Part shown: one piece after another, positions 14,643-17,226 of the stretch
Layout of the letters: each line of letters begins with the position of its first letter
How positions within the stretch are numbered: the stretch's first letter is position 1
Source of the DNA: Silvimonas sp.
GTDB taxonomy: Bacteria > Pseudomonadota > Gammaproteobacteria > Burkholderiales > Chitinibacteraceae
DNA length: 17,226 nucleotides
Reading direction: 5' to 3'
NCBI GenBank assembly: GCA_030151005.1
Contig: JASLES010000322.1
Span: 1-17,226 of the forward strand
The notes under the pieces: model-generated
What the model was told of the DNA's origin: nothing
The model's database searches: none
Seen by the model: the letters and a program-made list of their open reading frames with translations, nothing else
Made by a program: the position numbers and the translations under genes

Positions 14643-14672
14643 GATCGCAGGGTGGCGGCCCACCCCGCGATC
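14643..14672. other. Strong stem-loop between narI and moaA
   Basis: GATCGC (14643-14648) and GGGTGG (14650-14655) pair with CCACCC (14660-14665) and GCGATC (14667-14672), with one A-C mismatch and a CGGC loop. It begins 8 bases after the narI stop. Neither strand has a following T tract, so it is not an ordinary intrinsic terminator. It may stabilise the 3' end of the nar message or dampen expression of the genes downstream. The remaining gap to moaA (14558-14642) holds only a weak promoter candidate, TTGCCA-N16-TATCAA on the minus strand. Confidence 0.55.
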
Positions 14673-14680
14673 ATGGCCTC

Positions 14681-15358
14681 TTAGCCGCGTGGCCGCACCA
14701 CTTGCCACGCGCGGGTCACATAACTGACGGCACCAAAACCACTCCAGATATGCACCAGCCGGGTGAACGGGAAGATCACAAACAGCGTCATGCCCATAAA
14801 CATGTGCAGTTTGAAGATCAACGGCGCGTCCGCAATCAACTGGGCCGCACCACCACGGAAGGTGAGGATGCGCTGTGCCCACTCCATGAACAGCGTCATC
14901 ATGTGGCCATCAAGATGTTCTTTGGACACAACGATGGTCGAGAGCCCCAAGAGCAGCGTGACCAGAATCCACCCCAGGGTCAGTTTGTCGCGCCAGTGGG
15001 TCAACGCTTTCAGCCGTTCATCACTGAACCGGCGATGCAACAAGACCAGCAGCCCCACCAGCGCCATGCTGCCGAACACGCCGCCAGCCACCATGGCGAT
15101 CAGTTGTTTTACGCTGTGCGGTACGCCCAGCGCATCCCAGATCCAGATCGGGGTGAGCAAACCGCCCAGATGCCCCAGAAACACCATCAGAATGCCGATG
15201 TGAAACAGGTACGATCCCAAGCGCAACTGCCCACGGCGGATCAGCTGGGTGGACTCGCTGCGCCAGCTATATTGCTCACGCTCGAAACGCACCAGACTGC
15301 CAAACAGGAAAACCGTGAGCCCGATATAGGGGTAAATGCCAAAGAAAAACTGATTCAT
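14681..15358 (-). CDS. narI: Respiratory nitrate reductase gamma subunit NarI (cytochrome b)
   Basis: A 225-residue integral membrane protein with five hydrophobic segments. The four haem-b ligands match E. coli NarI in spacing: His53 and His63 (YLFHIGILMVFLGHLGG), then His185 and His203 (KLHMFMGM...TRLVHIWS). It oxidises quinol at the periplasmic side of the inner membrane and passes electrons to NarH. The ATG has GGGGAGG upstream. The start is 15 bases after the narJ stop, in the normal narGHJI order. Confidence 0.96.
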   Translation of the reverse strand: MNQFFFGIYPYIGLTVFLFGSLVRFEREQYSWRSESTQLIRRGQLRLGSYLFHIGILMVFLGHLGGLLTPIWIWDALGVPHSVKQLIAMVAGGVFGSMALVGLLVLLHRRFSDERLKALTHWRDKLTLGWILVTLLLGLSTIVVSKEHLDGHMMTLFMEWAQRILTFRGGAAQLIADAPLIFKLHMFMGMTLFVIFPFTRLVHIWSGFGAVSYVTRAWQVVRPRG

Positions 15359-15373
15359 GCTGCTGCCCTCCCC

Positions 15374-16042
15374 TTATGCGGCTGGCCGCGCCTGCTGGCG
15401 CGGGTAAAACTGGATATTTTGCGTAGCGCCCGGCTTGAGCAGCGGCTCAATCCCGTCTGCACCTGGGCCAAACATTTCCATGGCTTCGTCCATATCCCGT
15501 ACTGGTGGCTGGACTAACGGCAACGGAGCGACCGTGGCAAGACTCACCAATGTGTTGAAAACACAGGCATAAGGTGAGTTTTTCTCGCCTAGACGCTCGC
15601 CAATCACCGCGATGACGTGGATGGCCTCATTCAGGAATGACAGCGCCACCTCTTGCTCAACCCCGCCCAGGAACTCCAGCAACAAAGGCAGGAAATCCGG
15701 CAGCTCGCTGGCTTCCACCTGAAAACCGTGCTGCTTGTAGGCATCCATCAAATCAACCATGGCCGGGCCACGGTCACGGCTTTCGCCATGGATGTGTTCG
15801 AACAGATGCAGGGAATACTTGCGGCCCCGATCAAACGTATCGACATAGACTTCCTGCGCCGCGATCAGGGCGTGCGCGCGCAAGTGGGCAAACAGTGGCG
15901 CCAGTTTGACGCGTACGCCATCCGGTGCCAGTGCCAGCAGACCATCAAGCTCCGGCAGTGCGTCGAGCAGGTCTTGCTCCGGGTACTGCAGCAGCGCTGA
16001 CATCACCTGAAAATGGACAGTGTGCGGAATGCGCATATTCAT
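15374..16042 (-). CDS. narJ: Nitrate reductase assembly chaperone NarJ
   Basis: A 222-residue soluble, acidic protein of the TorD/DmsD/NarJ family. Family blocks include LLQYPEQDLLDALPEL, VDTFDRGRKYSLHLFEHIHGESRDRGPAMVDL (the NarJ signature), and LPDFLPLLLEFL. It binds NarG and governs insertion of the molybdenum cofactor and an Fe-S cluster, without being part of the final enzyme. The ATG overlaps the narH stop (ATGA, 4 bases) and has GGAGG seven bases upstream. Confidence 0.95.
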   Translation of the reverse strand: MNMRIPHTVHFQVMSALLQYPEQDLLDALPELDGLLALAPDGVRVKLAPLFAHLRAHALIAAQEVYVDTFDRGRKYSLHLFEHIHGESRDRGPAMVDLMDAYKQHGFQVEASELPDFLPLLLEFLGGVEQEVALSFLNEAIHVIAVIGERLGEKNSPYACVFNTLVSLATVAPLPLVQPPVRDMDEAMEMFGPGADGIEPLLKPGATQNIQFYPRQQARPAA

Positions 16043-17226
16043 GACTGCACCTCCGATTTGTTTTTGCGGGATTTGGGCATGTCCACAAAGATGGTGCTGC
16101 CCTGTTTACGCTGACCAAACAAACCTTCGGTCGAGACGCCGCCCGAGCAGCCGTTACCAAAGGTAAAGCCGCAGGCTGCCTTGTCGTTAAAGCTGTCTTC
16201 CACCTGTTCTTTGTGGCTGGACGGGATAACAAAGCGGTCTTCGTAATTGGCAATGGCCATTACTTTGTACATTTCATCGACCTGGGCTTTGGTCAGCCCG
16301 ACCTGTTTGAGCACGTCCAGGTTTTCCAGCTGATGCACCGACTTGTCACGCATATAGGCGCGCATGGCCAGCATGCGTTCCAGCGCATCCAGCACCGGTT
16401 TTTCATCGCCGGCGGTCAACAGATTGGCCAGATACTTGAGCGGAATGCGTAGCTCGCTCACGTCCGGCAGGATGCCGTTCTTGCCCAGCAGGCCAGACTC
16501 TGCGGCGGACTGGATCGGCGAGAGTGGCGGCACATACCAGACCATCGGCAAGGTGCGGTATTCCGGGTGCAGCGGGAAGGCAATCTTCCATTCCATCGCC
16601 ATCTTGTAGACCGGCGATTTGACGGCGGCATCCAGCCACGACTGTGGAATGCCTTGCTTGAGCGCTTCGGCCTGAACTTCCGCCGAATGCGGGTCAAGGA
16701 ACACTTTGAGTTGCGCAGCGTACAGGTCTTGTTCGTTCTCGACCGAGGCGGCATTTTCGATCTGGTCGGCGTCGTACAGCATGACGCCCAGATAGCGGAT
16801 ACGGCCGACGCAAGACTCGGAACACACGGTTGGCTGACCACCTTCAATGCGCGGGAAGCAGAACGTGCATTTCTCGGCCTTGCCGGACTGCCAGTTGTAG
16901 TAAATCTTCTTGTACGGACAACCCGACACGCACATGCGCCAGCCACGGCATTTGTCCTGATCGACCAGCACAATGCCATCGTCTTCACGCTTGTAGACTG
17001 AACCGGACGGGCAGGATGCCACACAGGCCGGGTTCAGGCAGTGTTCGCACAAGCGTGGCAGGTACATCATGAAGGTGTTTTCAAACGTGCTGTACATCTC
17101 CTTTTGCACGTTCTCAAACAGCATGTCTTTGCTGCGCTGGCTGAACTCGCCGCCCAGATCGTCTTCCCAGTTCGGGCCCCAATGGATTTTCTCCATCTTC
17201 TTGCCGGTGATCACCGAGATCGGCCG
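16039..17226 (-). CDS. narH: Respiratory nitrate reductase beta subunit NarH, 5' part missing at window edge
   Basis: 395 residues are visible. By recall of E. coli NarH, about 120-130 N-terminal residues, including the first cysteine group, are outside the window. Three cysteine groups are present: CEHCLNPACVASC, CRGWRMCVSGC and CTFCFPR...CSESC. The Trp in CRGWRMC takes the place of a fourth cysteine and marks the [3Fe-4S] cluster. KGPNWEDDLGGEF-like, SPVYKMAMEWK, LPMVWYVPPLSPIQSAA and ANYEDRFVIPSSH blocks match NarH closely. It carries electrons from NarI to the molybdenum subunit NarG on the cytoplasmic face. narG is expected just upstream, beyond base 17226. Confidence 0.97.
   Translation of the reverse strand, partial: RPISVITGKKMEKIHWGPNWEDDLGGEFSQRSKDMLFENVQKEMYSTFENTFMMYLPRLCEHCLNPACVASCPSGSVYKREDDGIVLVDQDKCRGWRMCVSGCPYKKIYYNWQSGKAEKCTFCFPRIEGGQPTVCSESCVGRIRYLGVMLYDADQIENAASVENEQDLYAAQLKVFLDPHSAEVQAEALKQGIPQSWLDAAVKSPVYKMAMEWKIAFPLHPEYRTLPMVWYVPPLSPIQSAAESGLLGKNGILPDVSELRIPLKYLANLLTAGDEKPVLDALERMLAMRAYMRDKSVHQLENLDVLKQVGLTKAQVDEMYKVMAIANYEDRFVIPSSHKEQVEDSFNDKAACGFTFGNGCSGGVSTEGLFGQRKQGSTIFVDMPKSRKNKSEVQS

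Overview
The window is bacterial chromosome of moderately high GC, densely coded. It most resembles a betaproteobacterium, probably of the order Neisseriales. The reasons are inferential: comL/bamD lies head-to-head with rluD followed by pgeF, a layout I associate with Neisseria and Chromobacterium relatives, and the protein sequences have a betaproteobacterial character. No database comparison was possible.

Layout. Bases 1-2911 (minus strand) hold two lipoprotein genes: a large phosphoesterase (phospholipase C / acid phosphatase AcpA type) and, downstream, a di-haem cytochrome c peroxidase/MauG-type protein cut by the window edge. Bases 2912-3380 have no gene but contain several stem-loops. 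Bases 3381-3937 hold five tRNA genes, all minus strand, transcribed in the symmetric order Ala-Glu-Arg-Glu-Ala from a good sigma-70 promoter and ended by an intrinsic terminator. bamD (minus) follows, with its start codon overlapping that of the divergent rluD-pgeF pair (plus). A small zinc-ribbon ORF with no ordinary start codon follows pgeF. Then come a ferritin-like/VIT1 fusion (minus), the amidase activator lipoprotein nlpD (plus), and an NCS2 purine permease (minus) that shares a bidirectional terminator with nlpD.

Bases 10370-17226 form one minus-strand nitrate-respiration block, in transcription order narH (5' part outside the window), narJ, narI, moaA, mobB, narX, narL. It joins three parts of one pathway: the membrane nitrate reductase with its chaperone and haem-b subunit, two molybdenum-cofactor genes that help supply the Mo-bisMGD the reductase needs, and the nitrate-sensing NarX-NarL two-component system. 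Junctions are tight: narH/narJ overlap by 4 bases, moaA/mobB by 1, narX/narL by 8, and mobB-narX are 17 bases apart. The only sizeable gap is narI-moaA, which carries a strong hairpin.

I found no CRISPR array, insertion sequence, prophage or recognisable defence system, and I do not claim a new system. The items most worth checking are the zinc-ribbon ORF without a canonical start, the overlapping divergent bamD/rluD starts with a possible leaderless rluD message, the hairpins around the phosphoesterase gene, and the hairpin inside the tRNA array.
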